From Goodfellowiella coeruleoviolacea (GTDB lineage Bacteria > Actinomycetota > Actinomycetes > Mycobacteriales > Pseudonocardiaceae), in contig NZ_JAMTCK010000017.1 in the NCBI RefSeq assembly GCF_024171785.1, positions 124,001 to 188,000 of the forward strand: a stretch of DNA of 64,000 nucleotides. The letters are read 5' to 3'. Below the pieces are notes generated by a model. The model saw only the letters and a list, made by a program, of their open reading frames with translations. It did not search any database and was not told where the DNA came from. The translations under genes and the position numbers were made by a program. Below are positions 17,603 to 27,531 of this stretch, piece by piece. How positions within the stretch are numbered: position 1 is the stretch's first letter; every line of letters begins with the position of its first letter.

Positions 17603-17958
17603 GCCTCCCCCCTGCCGCCGAAGGACACCGGGCGCGGCTCGGCGCCGCGCTCGTCCAGCGCGCCGGCCCACTCCGGGCGCAGGCCGGGCACCAGCCGCGC
17701 CCCGCCGATGGGCACCAGGTCGACCTCGCGGGCCACGCCCGGCTCGAACCGCACGGACGTGCCGGCCGGCACGTCCAGCCGATGGCCCCAGGCCGCGGCC
17801 CGGTCGAAGTCCAGGCCGGGGTTGACCGCGGCGAAGTGGTAGTGCGAGCCCACCTGCACGGGCCGGTCGGCCCGGTTGACCACGACCAGCCGGACGCGGG
17901 GCCGACCGGGGTGCAGCGGCACCGGACCGGCGCCGGTGATGATCTCTCCGGGGCGCAT
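17599..17958 (-). CDS. ureB: Urease beta subunit
   Basis: A 119-residue structural subunit with [21 protein letters not shown] and [20 protein letters not shown], both diagnostic. ATG 17958 has GAGAGG 5 nt upstream and is preferred over GTG 17964. It overlaps ureC and follows ureA by about 9 bp. Confidence 0.96.
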   Translation of the reverse strand: MRPGEIITGAGPVPLHPGRPRVRLVVVNRADRPVQVGSHYHFAAVNPGLDFDRAAAWGHRLDVPAGTSVRFEPGVAREVDLVPIGGARLVPGLRPEWAGALDERGAEPRPVSFGGRGEA

Positions 17959-17967
17959 GGACACCTC

Positions 17968-18270
17968 TCAGGTGATCGGGTCGTGCACGGTGACCAGCTT
18001 GGTGCCGTCCGGGAAGGTGGCCTCCACCTGCACTTCGGTCAGCATCTCCGGAACGCCGTCCAGCACCTGGTCGACGCGCAGCACGCGCCGGCCGCTGTCC
18101 ATCAACTCGCTGACGGTGCGGCCGTCCCGGGCGCCCTCGACCACGTGGTCGGTGATCAGGGCGACGGCCTCCGGGTAGTTCAGCCGCAGCCCTCGGCCCA
18201 GGCGCTGGCTGGCGAGTTCGGCGGCCACGTGGACGAGGAGCTTGTCCCGCTCGTGCGGTGCCAGGTGCAT
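17968..18270 (-). CDS. ureA: Urease gamma subunit
   Basis: A 100-residue first structural subunit, opening [20 protein letters not shown], with [22 protein letters not shown] and [17 protein letters not shown] at the end. ATG 18270 matches the family start; upstream codons are not conserved. First gene of the operon ureABCFGD, all overlapping or nearly so. Confidence 0.96.
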   Translation of the reverse strand: MHLAPHERDKLLVHVAAELASQRLGRGLRLNYPEAVALITDHVVEGARDGRTVSELMDSGRRVLRVDQVLDGVPEMLTEVQVEATFPDGTKLVTVHDPIT

Positions 18271-18306
18271 CTCTGTTGCGTAGCACACATCCGACGGCCA
18301 GGCCCG

Positions 18307-18317
18307 TTGTCAGACAA
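18307..18317. promoter_or_regulatory. Short dyad upstream of the urease operon
   Basis: TTGTCAGACAA is a perfect inverted repeat (TTGTC/GACAA) starting 37 bp before ureA. It is placed where a repressor or activator site would lie. It does not match the Nur consensus. Weak evidence. Confidence 0.3.
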
Positions 18318-18591
18318 GGAAATTTCGGTGCGCCGCACGCGTTCACACCGGCTTCTCGGGGTTGTTACGCGGGCGTAGCCCACGGCCCCGTGTGAGATAG
18401 CCCATGCAGGACCACCCGATAGGGCCGGACCTCATTGCCTCGCCTGCCGACCGGGTGCAGTGTTACGCCAATCCCGGGTTGCGCCAACCCCGGGGTCACA
18501 CCCAAACCTGCCGGTCCCGGGGCATCCGCTGACCGCCAACGCGGCCCGGTCACCCGGACACCAGCACCACGTCGGGGAAGAGGGAGGGTCC

Positions 18592-19734
18592 ATGCCGGAC
18601 GTTGAGGAACGCACGCGGGAACCGGAGTTCCGGGCCGGCCTGGAGGGCGTCGTCGCCTTCCAGACCGAGATCGCCGAGCCGGACCGGGACGGCGGCGCGC
18701 TGCGCTACCGCGGCGTCGACATCGAGGACCTGGCCGGCCGGGTCACCTTCGGCAACGTGTGGGCCCTGCTGGTGGACGGGCGGTTCAGCCCCGGCCTGCC
18801 CCCGGCCGAGCCGTTCCCGATCCCGGTGCACACCGGTGACGTGCGGGTGGACGTGCAGGCCGCGCTGGCCATGGTGGCGCCGATCTGGGGCTACCAGCCG
18901 CTGCTGGACATCAGCGACGAGCAGGCCCGCGAACAGCTGGCCCGCACCTCGGTGATGGCGCTGTCCTACGTGGCCCAGTCGGCCAGGGGCATCGGCCGGC
19001 CGGCCGTGCCGCAGTCGCGGATCGACGAGTGCGACACCACCACCGAGCGGTTCATGACCCGCTGGCGCGGCGAGCCCGACCCGGCGCACGTGCGCGCGGT
19101 GGACGCGTACTGGGTGTCCGCGGCCGAGCACGGGCTGAACGCGTCCACGTTCACCGCCCGGGTGATCGCCTCCACCGGCGCGGACGTGGCCGCGGCCCTG
19201 TCCGGGGCGATCGGCGCGATGTCCGGGCCGCTGCACGGCGGCGCGCCGGCCCGGGTGCTGCCCATGATCGAGCAGGTGGAGCGCACCGGCGACGCCCGCA
19301 AGGTGGTCCGGGACATCCTGGACCGGGGCGAGCGGCTGATGGGCTTCGGCCACCGGGTGTACCGGGCCGAGGACCCCAGGGCCCGGGTGCTCCGCCGCAC
19401 CTGCCAGGAACTGGGCGCGGCCCGCTACGAGGTGGCCGCCGAGCTGGAGCGGGCCGCCCTGGCCGAGCTGCGCGAGCGCCGGCCGGACCGGGCGATCGAG
19501 ACCAACGTGGAGTTCTGGGCGGCGGTGATCCTGGACTTCGCCGAGGTGCCGCCGCACATGATGCCGGCGATGTTCACCTGCGCCCGCACCGCGGGCTGGT
19601 GCGCGCACGTGCTGGAGCAGAAGCGCACCGGCCGGCTGGTCCGCCCGTCGGCCCGCTACGTCGGCCCGGCACCGCGCCGCCCGGACGAGGTCGAGGGCTG
19701 GGACGCGATCAGCCCGGCGGTCAGCGCCGCCTAG
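18592..19734 (+). CDS. citA: Citrate synthase 2-type protein
   Basis: A 380-residue citrate synthase of the actinobacterial second type. Catalytic histidines lie in GPLHGGAP (about residue 213) and GFGHRVY (about 253), and the Asp/Glu region is NVEFWAAV. The N-terminal LEGVVAFQTEIAEPD and LRYRGVDIEDLAG are typical. Condenses acetyl-CoA with oxaloacetate, or a propionyl-CoA equivalent. ATG 18592 follows GGGAGGG; the upstream in-frame extension is not conserved. Divergent from urease, upstream of serC. Confidence 0.92.
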   Translation: MPDVEERTREPEFRAGLEGVVAFQTEIAEPDRDGGALRYRGVDIEDLAGRVTFGNVWALLVDGRFSPGLPPAEPFPIPVHTGDVRVDVQAALAMVAPIWGYQPLLDISDEQAREQLARTSVMALSYVAQSARGIGRPAVPQSRIDECDTTTERFMTRWRGEPDPAHVRAVDAYWVSAAEHGLNASTFTARVIASTGADVAAALSGAIGAMSGPLHGGAPARVLPMIEQVERTGDARKVVRDILDRGERLMGFGHRVYRAEDPRARVLRRTCQELGAARYEVAAELERAALAELRERRPDRAIETNVEFWAAVILDFAEVPPHMMPAMFTCARTAGWCAHVLEQKRTGRLVRPSARYVGPAPRRPDEVEGWDAISPAVSAA

Positions 19735-21033
<1,299 letters not shown>

Positions 21034-21085
21034 TCCTTTTCAGCGATGAGCTGATCATGTTCGCTATAAGCTGATCTTGATTTTC

Positions 21086-21130
21086 CGAGGGTGACGTTGA
21101 TCGCGTTTGACGCGGTGGGCGTCACCCTCG
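21086..21130 (+). terminator. Hairpin terminator after serC
   Basis: CGAGGGTGACG pairs perfectly with CGTCACCCTCG, and inside the loop CGCG-TTTGA-CGCG forms a second stem. It lies about 50 bp after the serC stop in locally AT-richer DNA, where AGCTGATC occurs twice near 21050-21077. Confidence 0.75.
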
Positions 21131-21149
21131 TTGCTGTCCCGGTACCCGT

Positions 21150-21183
21150 TTTTGCCCCCTAGGGGGAACTACCCGGGGCAAAA
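21150..21183 (+). promoter_or_regulatory. Two mutually exclusive inverted repeats upstream of sepH
   Basis: TTTTGCCCC (21150-21158) can pair with GGGGCAAAA (21175-21183). Inside it, CCCCCTAGGGGG (21155-21166) is a perfect 12-bp palindrome that uses the same C-run. Only one stem can form at a time if transcribed; on DNA either could be an operator. It ends about 146 bp before the sepH ATG. Confidence 0.45.
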
Positions 21184-21328
21184 TCCGGAACATTCGGGGT
21201 GCGAACTCACCCACTTATGCGGCAAGATCACACCCGGATATCAATTTCCACGGCGTGCCTACCGAGACAACCGGACACGCCAACCTAACGTCAGCACCTG
21301 GCGAGGTGAAGTCACCGGGGAGGTCGTG

Positions 21329-22264
21329 ATGCGAACGCTGCGAGTCGTCGGACTCGACGACGACGGGAAGTCCGTCATCTGCGAGGACCCGGCGAGCGGC
21401 GAGCGCTTTGCGATCCCCGCCGACGAACGGCTGCGCGCGGCCGCACGCGGTGATCTCACCCGACTCGGCCAGATCGCGATCGAGCTGGAGAGCCAGATGC
21501 GTCCCCGTGAGATCCAGGCCCGCATCCGCGCGGGCGAGTCCGTCGAGCAGGTGGCCAAGGCCTCCGGCCTGCCCCCGCACCGCGTCGAGCGGTACGCCTA
21601 CCCCGTCCTGCTGGAGCGGTCCCGCATGGCTGAGCTGGCCCAACGCGCCCACCCGGTGCGCGAGGACGGCCCGGACGTGCAGCCGCTGGGCGAGGTGCTG
21701 GCGCACACCTTCGGGCTGCGCGGCCAGGACTACTCGGCGGTGACCTGGGACTCCTGGCGGGGCGACGACGGCAAGTGGGTCGTTGAGCTGCGCTGGGCCG
21801 CCGGCCGGTCGGACAACCGGGCGCACTGGGTGTTCCACCCGGGCGCGCACGGCGGCACGGTCACCGCACTGGACGACCAGGCGGTCGACCTGATGGACCC
21901 GAACCCCAACCGGCCGCTGCGCACGGTGCGCCCGGTCACCCAGCTGGCCAGGCAGGCCCTGGAACTCGAAGTCTGGCCCGAGTCGGTGACCAGGCACTCC
22001 GACCTGCCTGAGCCGGAGATCCTGGCCCAGGACGAGCCGGACCTGCCGGTCGGGCGGATCGCGCCGGCCGACCCGATCGAGAGCCTGCGCGACCAGCCGG
22101 GCGAGGTGGTGGCCCCGCCGGCGCCCTCGGCCGAGGGCGAGCACCACCAGCCCGCGCCCGCCCGCAAGGTCGAGGGGTCGGTCCGCCGGGGCGGCAAGAA
22201 GAACCACCCGATCGTCCCGTCCTGGGAGGACGTGCTGCTCGGCGTCCGCTCCAACCGGGGCTAG
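21329..22264 (+). CDS. sepH: Septation protein SepH (DUF3071)
   Basis: A 311-residue cell-division protein that binds FtsZ and promotes its assembly at sporulation and vegetative septa. It begins MRTLRVVGLDDDGKSVICED, followed by a helix-turn-helix-like segment (IRAGESVEQVAKASGLPPHRVERYAYPVL, about residues 72-100) in the conserved DUF3071 domain. A disordered Pro/Glu-rich middle precedes a conserved C-terminal RGGKKNHPIVPSWEDVLLG motif. ATG 21329 has GGGGAGGTC upstream. It lies next to serC, as in many actinobacteria. Confidence 0.94.
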   Translation: MRTLRVVGLDDDGKSVICEDPASGERFAIPADERLRAAARGDLTRLGQIAIELESQMRPREIQARIRAGESVEQVAKASGLPPHRVERYAYPVLLERSRMAELAQRAHPVREDGPDVQPLGEVLAHTFGLRGQDYSAVTWDSWRGDDGKWVVELRWAAGRSDNRAHWVFHPGAHGGTVTALDDQAVDLMDPNPNRPLRTVRPVTQLARQALELEVWPESVTRHSDLPEPEILAQDEPDLPVGRIAPADPIESLRDQPGEVVAPPAPSAEGEHHQPAPARKVEGSVRRGGKKNHPIVPSWEDVLLGVRSNRG

Positions 22265-22300
22265 CCGACAGCGCCACACCGAGCCACCCAGCGCCACACC

Positions 22301-22344
22301 GACCGTCCCCGCCGGTTCTCCACCGGTGGGGACGGTCCTTTTTT
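22301..22344 (+). terminator. Intrinsic terminator of sepH with T-run
   Basis: GGACCGTCCCC-type stem: GACCGTCCCC pairs with GGGGACGGTC, with an inner CCGGT/ACCGG stem, and is followed by six T residues. It is the most classical rho-independent terminator in the window. Confidence 0.92.
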
Positions 22345-23058
22345 CTCCGACCACCCGCGAAAAGCACGCCCGCAAACCACCCCCGGGAAAACACCGCCCG
22401 ACCGCCGGTCGACAACTCCCGCGCTACTCGTCGCCCACCGGTCGAATTGTTCACCAACACCTTTTCCCGTTGTTTTCCGCGCACACCTTTACCCATTGTT
22501 TGCCGCACTTTTGCCGACACTCCCCCGGGAAATTACCGACGCGCCGCCGGAGGACGACCAAAAAGGCGCGCCGAGAAGTCCAGCCACGCCCCCGGGGGGC
22601 ACTCCGGAAAAGCGCGCCGCCCGCGTTTCCGGCACCACTTGCCGGCGCACCGCCGGGGCCGTCGAAGCCGTTTTCCACCGGGCGCACGACGCCGCACGCG
22701 AGCCCGCCGGACACCAGCGAGCAGGAGTGATCCACCACACACCGCCCCCACGATGACCCGGACTTATCACACGAGGACCACACATCGACCACACCAGAAT
22801 CACACACGTCGAACGATTGACCCGTTCCGGCGATGGCGCGAGAAGGCCGATCGCCCAGCGTGATTACCATCGGGTAACGTGCGGTGCCGAACACGCGGGA
22901 CGGCTAAACACTCGACGCAATCAATGGCTGGCAAACCAGCCCCGCCTTTGACCACGCGGTGAACAGCAAAAACCTCTCGACCTTCACGCCACGTAATCAA
23001 CCGGCCGGCACTTCCCCACGCCCTTCCCGGCCTACCAGAAGTCGGGTCAAGTAGCGCG
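22345..23058. other. Roughly 700-bp intergenic region, lower GC, no gene recognised
   Basis: The base mix is less GC-rich than neighbours, with runs such as TTTTCC and CACACC. Open frames on both strands give low-complexity Arg/Pro or Gly/Ser peptides with no ribosome site and no codon bias. I found no tRNA-like cloverleaf. It could hold a non-coding RNA or long leader of the desaturase gene. Confidence 0.5.
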
Positions 23059-23076
23059 GGTGGGCCTAGGCCCACC
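23059..23076. promoter_or_regulatory. 18-bp perfect palindrome upstream of the desaturase gene
   Basis: GGTGGGCCTAGGCCCACC is fully self-complementary and lies 23 bp before the putative -35 of the desaturase promoter. TetR/FadR-like lipid regulators bind sites of this size; the regulator is unknown. Confidence 0.55.
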
Positions 23077-23098
23077 ACGGATCGACTGGCTAACGCCA

Positions 23099-23127
23099 TT
23101 GGACCCGGCGTTCCGACTTCATAGCGT
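23099..23127 (+). promoter_or_regulatory. Candidate promoter of the desaturase-kinase-regulator unit
   Basis: TTGGAC (23099-23104), 17-nt spacer, TAGCGT (23122-23127) fit an SigA-like promoter. The start codon is about 50 nt downstream. Confidence 0.45.
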
Positions 23128-23177
23128 GATGCCGGTAATCACCCGCAGCACGCACAGCAGTTCCGGGAGTCGGTGCA

Positions 23178-24134
23178 ATGACCACAACAACCCTGGGCCG
23201 GGCCGTCCCGCCCCTGTTCGACGGCCGGCGCTCGACCGCGCGACAGGTCGGCGTCTACGTCTTCGTGCTCGGCCCGTTCCTGGCGCTGCTCGCGGCCGTG
23301 CCGCTGGCCTGGGGCTGGGGGCTGAGCTGGCTGGACGTCGTCCTAGCCGTGGTGTTCTTCCACCTCAGCGGGCTCGGCGTGACCATCGGCTACCACCGGC
23401 ACTTCACCCACGGGTCGTTCAAGGCCAAGCGCTGGCTGCGGGTGGGCCTGGCGATCGCCGGCAGCATGGCGGTGCAGGGTTCGCCGATCACCTGGGTCGC
23501 CGACCACCGCCGGCACCACGCGTTCGCCGACCGGGACGGCGACCCGCACTCGCCGTGGCTGTTCGGCACGTCGCCGTGGGCGCTGGCCAAGGGGTTCTGG
23601 CACGCGCACATGGGCTGGCTGTTCGAGCGGGACTCGACCAACAAGCAGCGGTTCGCCCCCGACCTGCTGGCCGACCGGGACATCGTGGCGGTGGACCGGC
23701 AGTTCCCGCTGTGGATGGCGGTGACCTTCCTGCTGCCCGCCGTGCTGGGCGGCCTGCTCTCCTGGTCCTGGTGGGGCGCGCTGACCGCGTTCTTCTGGGC
23801 CGGCCTGGTGCGGGTGGCCGTGCTGCACCACGTCACCTGGTCGACCAACTCGATCTGCCACATGATCGGCGAGCGCCCGTTCCGCAGCCGCGACAAGGCC
23901 GCCAACTTCTGGCCGCTGGCCCTGCTGTCGTTCGGCGAGTCCTGGCACAACCTGCACCACGCCGACCCCACCTGCGCCCGGCACGGCGTGCAACGCGGCC
24001 AGTTGGACACCTCGGCGCGGCTGATCTGGATCTTCGAGCGGCTGGGCTGGGCGTGGAACGTACGCTGGCCCACGCCGCAGCGACTGGCCAGGATCGCCGC
24101 GGACCGATCGGTTGGAGGAGGAGCACATGGCTGA
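23178..24134 (+). CDS. Acyl-CoA/acyl-lipid fatty acid desaturase
   Basis: A 318-residue membrane di-iron desaturase. The three histidine boxes are GYHRHFTH (near residue 73), DHRRHHAFADRDGDPHSP (near 110) and ESWHNLHHADPT (near 257), in hydrophobic surroundings giving about four transmembrane helices. Likely a delta-9 stearoyl-CoA-type desaturase controlling membrane fluidity. Its stop overlaps the start of the histidine kinase by 8 nt, so it shares a message with a two-component system. That resembles the DesK/DesR plus desaturase idea of lipid-fluidity sensing (inference). Confidence 0.93.
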   Translation: MTTTTLGRAVPPLFDGRRSTARQVGVYVFVLGPFLALLAAVPLAWGWGLSWLDVVLAVVFFHLSGLGVTIGYHRHFTHGSFKAKRWLRVGLAIAGSMAVQGSPITWVADHRRHHAFADRDGDPHSPWLFGTSPWALAKGFWHAHMGWLFERDSTNKQRFAPDLLADRDIVAVDRQFPLWMAVTFLLPAVLGGLLSWSWWGALTAFFWAGLVRVAVLHHVTWSTNSICHMIGERPFRSRDKAANFWPLALLSFGESWHNLHHADPTCARHGVQRGQLDTSARLIWIFERLGWAWNVRWPTPQRLARIAADRSVGGGAHG

Positions 24135-25398
24135 GCGGGCGCCCAGGGTCAGCCGGCTCGCGGCACCGGGCTGGTCCTTCGTGTTCATCCTGTTCTCGCT
24201 GCCCGTCAGCGTCCCGCTGCTCGTCGGCACCGTGCTGGGGACCGTGCTCTCCCCGCTGTGGCTCGGCCTGCCCGTCCTGGTCCTGTTCGCCGCGCTGGTC
24301 CGCGGCTACACCGACACCTACCGCCGGTGGGCCGGCCGGGTGCTGGGCGTGGCGATCCCCCGGCCCTACCGGCCGATCCCCAGGGGCGGGCCGTTCACCA
24401 AGCTCAAGGCGCTCGGCACCGACCCGGCCACCTACCGCGACCACGCCTGGCTGTGGCTGAACGCCACCCTCGGGTTCGCCATGTCGGTGATCTCGCTCGC
24501 GCTGTTCCTGGGCATCGGCTTCTACCTGATCGAGCCGTACCTGATGCAGATCACCCCGCCCGACGTGTTCAGCTACGACTTCGGCCTGTTCCGGGTGAAC
24601 GCGCACGAGAACTGGTGGGTGTCCTGGGTCTTCGCGGTGCTCGCGTTCGTGCTCTGGTGGATCCTCGGCCCGGTGCTGCTGCGCGGCTACGCGCGGCTGG
24701 CCAGGTGGCTGCTCGGCCCCAGTGCCCGCGCCCAGCTGTCCCAGCGGGTGGCGGACCTGGCCAGTTCCCGCGCGGAGACCGTGGACATCCAGGCCGCCGA
24801 GCTGCGCCGGATCGAACGCGACCTGCACGACGGCGCCCAGGCCAGGCTGGTCTCGCTGGGCATGAGCCTCGGCATGGCCGAGGACCTGCTGACCAGGAAC
24901 CCGGGCATGGCCCAGGAGCTGCTGGCCGAGGCCAGGCAGTCCACCTCGCTGGCCCTGTCCGAGCTGCGCGGTCTGGTGCGCGGCATCCACCCGCCGGTGC
25001 TGGCCGACCGCGGCCTGGACGGCGCGGTGCAGGCACTGGCGCTGGCCAACCCGCTGTCCGTGGACGTGGACATCGACCTGCCGGTCCGGCTGCCCGCGCC
25101 GGTGGAGTCGGCCGCCTACTTCGCCATCGCCGAGGTGCTGACCAACGCGGCCAAGCACAGCGGGGCGGGCAACGCCTGGGTGCGGGTCCGCTACGAGGAC
25201 GGCCAGCTCGGCATGATGGTCGGCGACAACGGCCGGGGCGGGGCCACGGCGGCCCCCGGCGGCGGCCTGCACGGCATCGAGCGCCGGCTGTCCGCGTTCG
25301 ACGGCACGGTCACCGTGGCCAGCCCGGTCGGTGGGCCGACCGTCGTGACCATGCGGTTGCGCTGCGACCCGGCCACGGACGCGGCCCGGCCCAGCTGA
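24127..25398 (+). CDS. Sensor histidine kinase, NarL/DesK class
   Basis: A 423-residue kinase. About four N-terminal transmembrane segments (first IFLFSLPVSVPLL-like, another near residue 170) surround an extracellular region around residues 110-165. The HisKA_3 dimerisation box is RRIERDLHDGAQARL (His near residue 235). The HATPase has NAAKHSG, GDNGRGG and GGGLHGIERRL. ATG 24127 has GGAGGAGG upstream and overlaps the desaturase stop. Probably phosphorylates the regulator at 25504. The Asp-Gly after the histidine is standard for this class. Confidence 0.92.
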   Translation: MAERAPRVSRLAAPGWSFVFILFSLPVSVPLLVGTVLGTVLSPLWLGLPVLVLFAALVRGYTDTYRRWAGRVLGVAIPRPYRPIPRGGPFTKLKALGTDPATYRDHAWLWLNATLGFAMSVISLALFLGIGFYLIEPYLMQITPPDVFSYDFGLFRVNAHENWWVSWVFAVLAFVLWWILGPVLLRGYARLARWLLGPSARAQLSQRVADLASSRAETVDIQAAELRRIERDLHDGAQARLVSLGMSLGMAEDLLTRNPGMAQELLAEARQSTSLALSELRGLVRGIHPPVLADRGLDGAVQALALANPLSVDVDIDLPVRLPAPVESAAYFAIAEVLTNAAKHSGAGNAWVRVRYEDGQLGMMVGDNGRGGATAAPGGGLHGIERRLSAFDGTVTVASPVGGPTVVTMRLRCDPATDAARPS

Positions 25399-25503
25399 GG
25401 TGAGCCGGAACCGCGGTTGATCGGGTTGTGCCAGGATGCAGCCTGACACTGCTTCCCGGCGCTCACCCCGATGGGCGTCCGCTGCCTTCCTGGAGTCGCG
25501 ATC

Positions 25504-26142
25504 GTGCGGGTGGTCATCGGCGAGGACCTGGTGCTGTTGCGGGACGGCCTGATCCGCATGCTCACCGCGTACGACTTCGAGGTGGTGGAGGCCGTGGACA
25601 ACGGGCCGGCGCTGCTGCGGGCCCTGGTCACCCACCGGCCGGACGTGGCCGTGGTGGACGTGCGGATGCCGCCGTCGTTCACCGACGAGGGGCTGCGCGC
25701 GGCGATCGAGGCCCGCCGCCAGGTGCCCGGCCTGCCGGTGTTGGTGCTGTCGCAGTACGTGGAGCAGCTCTACGCCCGCGAGCTGATGTCGGACCGGGCC
25801 GGTGGGGTGGGGTACCTGCTCAAGGACCGGGTTTCCGACGTCACCCAGTTCGTCGAGTCCGTGCGTCGGGTGGCCGGCGGCGGCACCGCAATGGACCCCG
25901 AGGTGATCTCCCAGCTGCTGTCCAAGAAGGACGAGCCGCTGGCCGCGCTCACCCCGAGGGAACGCGAGGTGCTCGGCCTGATGGCGGAGGGCCGGTCCAA
26001 CGCGGCCATCGCGGCCCGGCTGTTCGTCACCGAGAAGGCCGTTGGCAAGCACACCAACAACATCTTCAGCAAGCTCGGGCTGCCGCCGTCCGAGGACGAC
26101 AACCGCCGGGTCCGCGCCGTCCTCACCTACCTCAACGCCTGA
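25504..26142 (+). CDS. LuxR/NarL-family response regulator
   Basis: A 212-residue regulator. The receiver domain has acidic residues in VVIGEDLVLLRDG, the phospho-acceptor Asp near residue 52 (VAVVDVRMPP), and the switch Ser/Lys (VLSQY, YLLKDRVSD). The DNA-binding LuxR domain runs LTPREREVLGLMAEGRSNAAIAARLFVTEKAVGKHTNNIFSKLGL. GTG 25504 has GGAG 8 nt upstream and is preferred over ATG 25471. It follows the kinase by about 105 bp. Confidence 0.93.
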   Translation: MRVVIGEDLVLLRDGLIRMLTAYDFEVVEAVDNGPALLRALVTHRPDVAVVDVRMPPSFTDEGLRAAIEARRQVPGLPVLVLSQYVEQLYARELMSDRAGGVGYLLKDRVSDVTQFVESVRRVAGGGTAMDPEVISQLLSKKDEPLAALTPREREVLGLMAEGRSNAAIAARLFVTEKAVGKHTNNIFSKLGLPPSEDDNRRVRAVLTYLNA

Positions 26143-26184
26143 CCGCGCCCGGCCGCGCGGACGCCCGGGCGGCGCCCGTCCCGG

Positions 26185-26493
26185 CTAGGGCACGTCGAAC
26201 CAGCAGATGGCACCCGGCGGGGTGCCCTCGCCGCGCTCGGCCAGCTCCCGCGCGGCGGTTCTGATCTTGCGCACCGCGGCCTCGGGCGGGTCCGGCCACG
26301 GCTTGAAGCCGTTCTTCAACTCACCTGGCACGATCGCTCCCGCGCTGACCAGCTCGGTGGCCGCGGCCACCGCCTTGGCCAGCAGGTCCTCGGAGGAGCC
26401 GGTGCGGTGCCGGACCAGGTATTCGATGTCGGCGATGGACAGCCAGTCATCCTTGATGGTTCGGACGATATCGACTTTCAGACCCTCGTCCAC
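26185..26493 (-). CDS. Small hypothetical protein (102 aa)
   Basis: Not assigned to a family. It is helical and charged, with SIADIEYLVRHRTGSSEDLLAKAVAAATELVSAGAIVPGEL resembling a winged-helix or small regulatory fold, and ends TPPGAICWFDVP. GTG 26493 has GAGAGG 4 nt upstream. Third positions are strongly G/C, supporting real coding. Similar short proteins are often found singly in actinomycetes. Confidence 0.75.
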   Translation of the reverse strand: MDEGLKVDIVRTIKDDWLSIADIEYLVRHRTGSSEDLLAKAVAAATELVSAGAIVPGELKNGFKPWPDPPEAAVRKIRTAARELAERGEGTPPGAICWFDVP

Positions 26494-27057
26494 TTTCCTC
26501 TCCCAGCAACCGGATCAGGGTGGGTTCGCTCGGTCTTGCGGTACTGCGGACAATGATCTGCCCGACGGTTCAGACGATAGCCAGTACCCGCGCCAGCGGC
26601 CCGGTATCCCAGGTGTTTCCGGTACTTCTTCTCGGGGATTTCGGGCAGCGTTCACACGGCCCCGGGCATTGGTCTCCAACAGCGGCCGCCGGCTGTGCCG
26701 CAGACCACCCCAGCCAGCGCGGACCGGATGTTTTTCCCTGGTCAGCGGCTTGTTCACCGGCCGGCCGCCGGCCGTTCGCCGACGTGTTCACCTGCTGTGC
26801 CCTGCCATTGGAATTCGTCAGCGCACCGCCCGAATCTGAATCCTTACAGCACCCGCGACCGCCCTGCACTGAATCAGTTCAGCAGGTTCTCCCAGGTAAT
26901 CTGAATCAGTTCAGCGATCTGGCCGCGCAACTTTCGAAAGCCACCTCTCCGACAGCGTCGAGTGGCCGGCCCGGATCACCCACAAGCGGCCCCGGGAATC
27001 AGCAATTCAGGGGACCCGGTGTTTACCGGCGCCGGGCCCGAATTGCCCGGTGCGCCG
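26494..27057. other. 564-bp intergenic region with paired dyads, no gene recognised
   Basis: Open frames here have no codon bias. The notable content is two identical 15-bp dyads at 26869-26883 and 26901-26915. No tRNA or recognisable RNA. Confidence 0.5.
26869..26915. repeat. Two identical dyad elements CTGAATCAGTTCAGC, 32 bp apart
   Basis: CTGAATCAGTTCAGC occurs at 26869-26883 and 26901-26915. Each contains the inverted repeat CTGAA-N4-TTCAG. A 32-bp centre spacing is three helical turns, so both face one side of the DNA, as for a cooperative repressor. The regulated gene is unclear; the nearest start (26493, minus) is about 375 bp away. Confidence 0.6.
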
Positions 27058-27339
27058 CTACTCGTCCCAGCCGCCGATGCGGTCGTCCCGCGCCTGGCCG
27101 GCCGCGTCGTCGGGGAACCGCTCGAAGCGCTCCCAGGCGTAGCCCTGCCGCTCGACCCAGTCCTCGGCCTCGGCGCGGGTCAGCGGGCTGGTCTCGGCGG
27201 GCGTGCCGGTGCCCAGCGGCGTCCAGCCGTCCGGGGCGAGCACGTAGCACCGGCCGCGCCGCACGGCGAGCAGCCGGCCCTCGGGAAAGGCCATTGTGGA
27301 CGCGGTGCGCAAGAACCGCACCGACTGCGCACGGGTCAT
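27058..27339 (-). CDS. Small hypothetical protein (93 aa)
   Basis: Compact beta-rich sequence (LLAVRRGRCYVLAPDGWTPLG) followed by a short helix containing EAEDWVERQGY. ATG 27339 has GGAGG almost abutting it, so the start could be slightly different. No family recognised. It diverges from the ABC exporter operon across about 190 bp. Confidence 0.7.
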   Translation of the reverse strand: MTRAQSVRFLRTASTMAFPEGRLLAVRRGRCYVLAPDGWTPLGTGTPAETSPLTRAEAEDWVERQGYAWERFERFPDDAAGQARDDRIGGWDE

Positions 27340-27531
27340 GCCTCCGATGATGCGCGTCGCCCGATAGTGTGGCAGTCCGGTCACACCCCCACCAGCAGAA
27401 ACGCCCCTTGCCTTGGCACGTTCGGGTGAGCATCGGGCGCGTTCGGGTGAACGATCGGGAGGCCGGCTGAAAACCGAGTGCTCCTTGTCAGGGGCATTCC
27501 GTAACGTCGGACGCGGTCTGGAGGGGGCGCG

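Noticed and set aside
22326-22894. Small frames on both strands after sepH
   Set aside because: Compositionally Arg/Pro or Gly/Ser rich, no third-position bias, no start site; kept only as a gap note.
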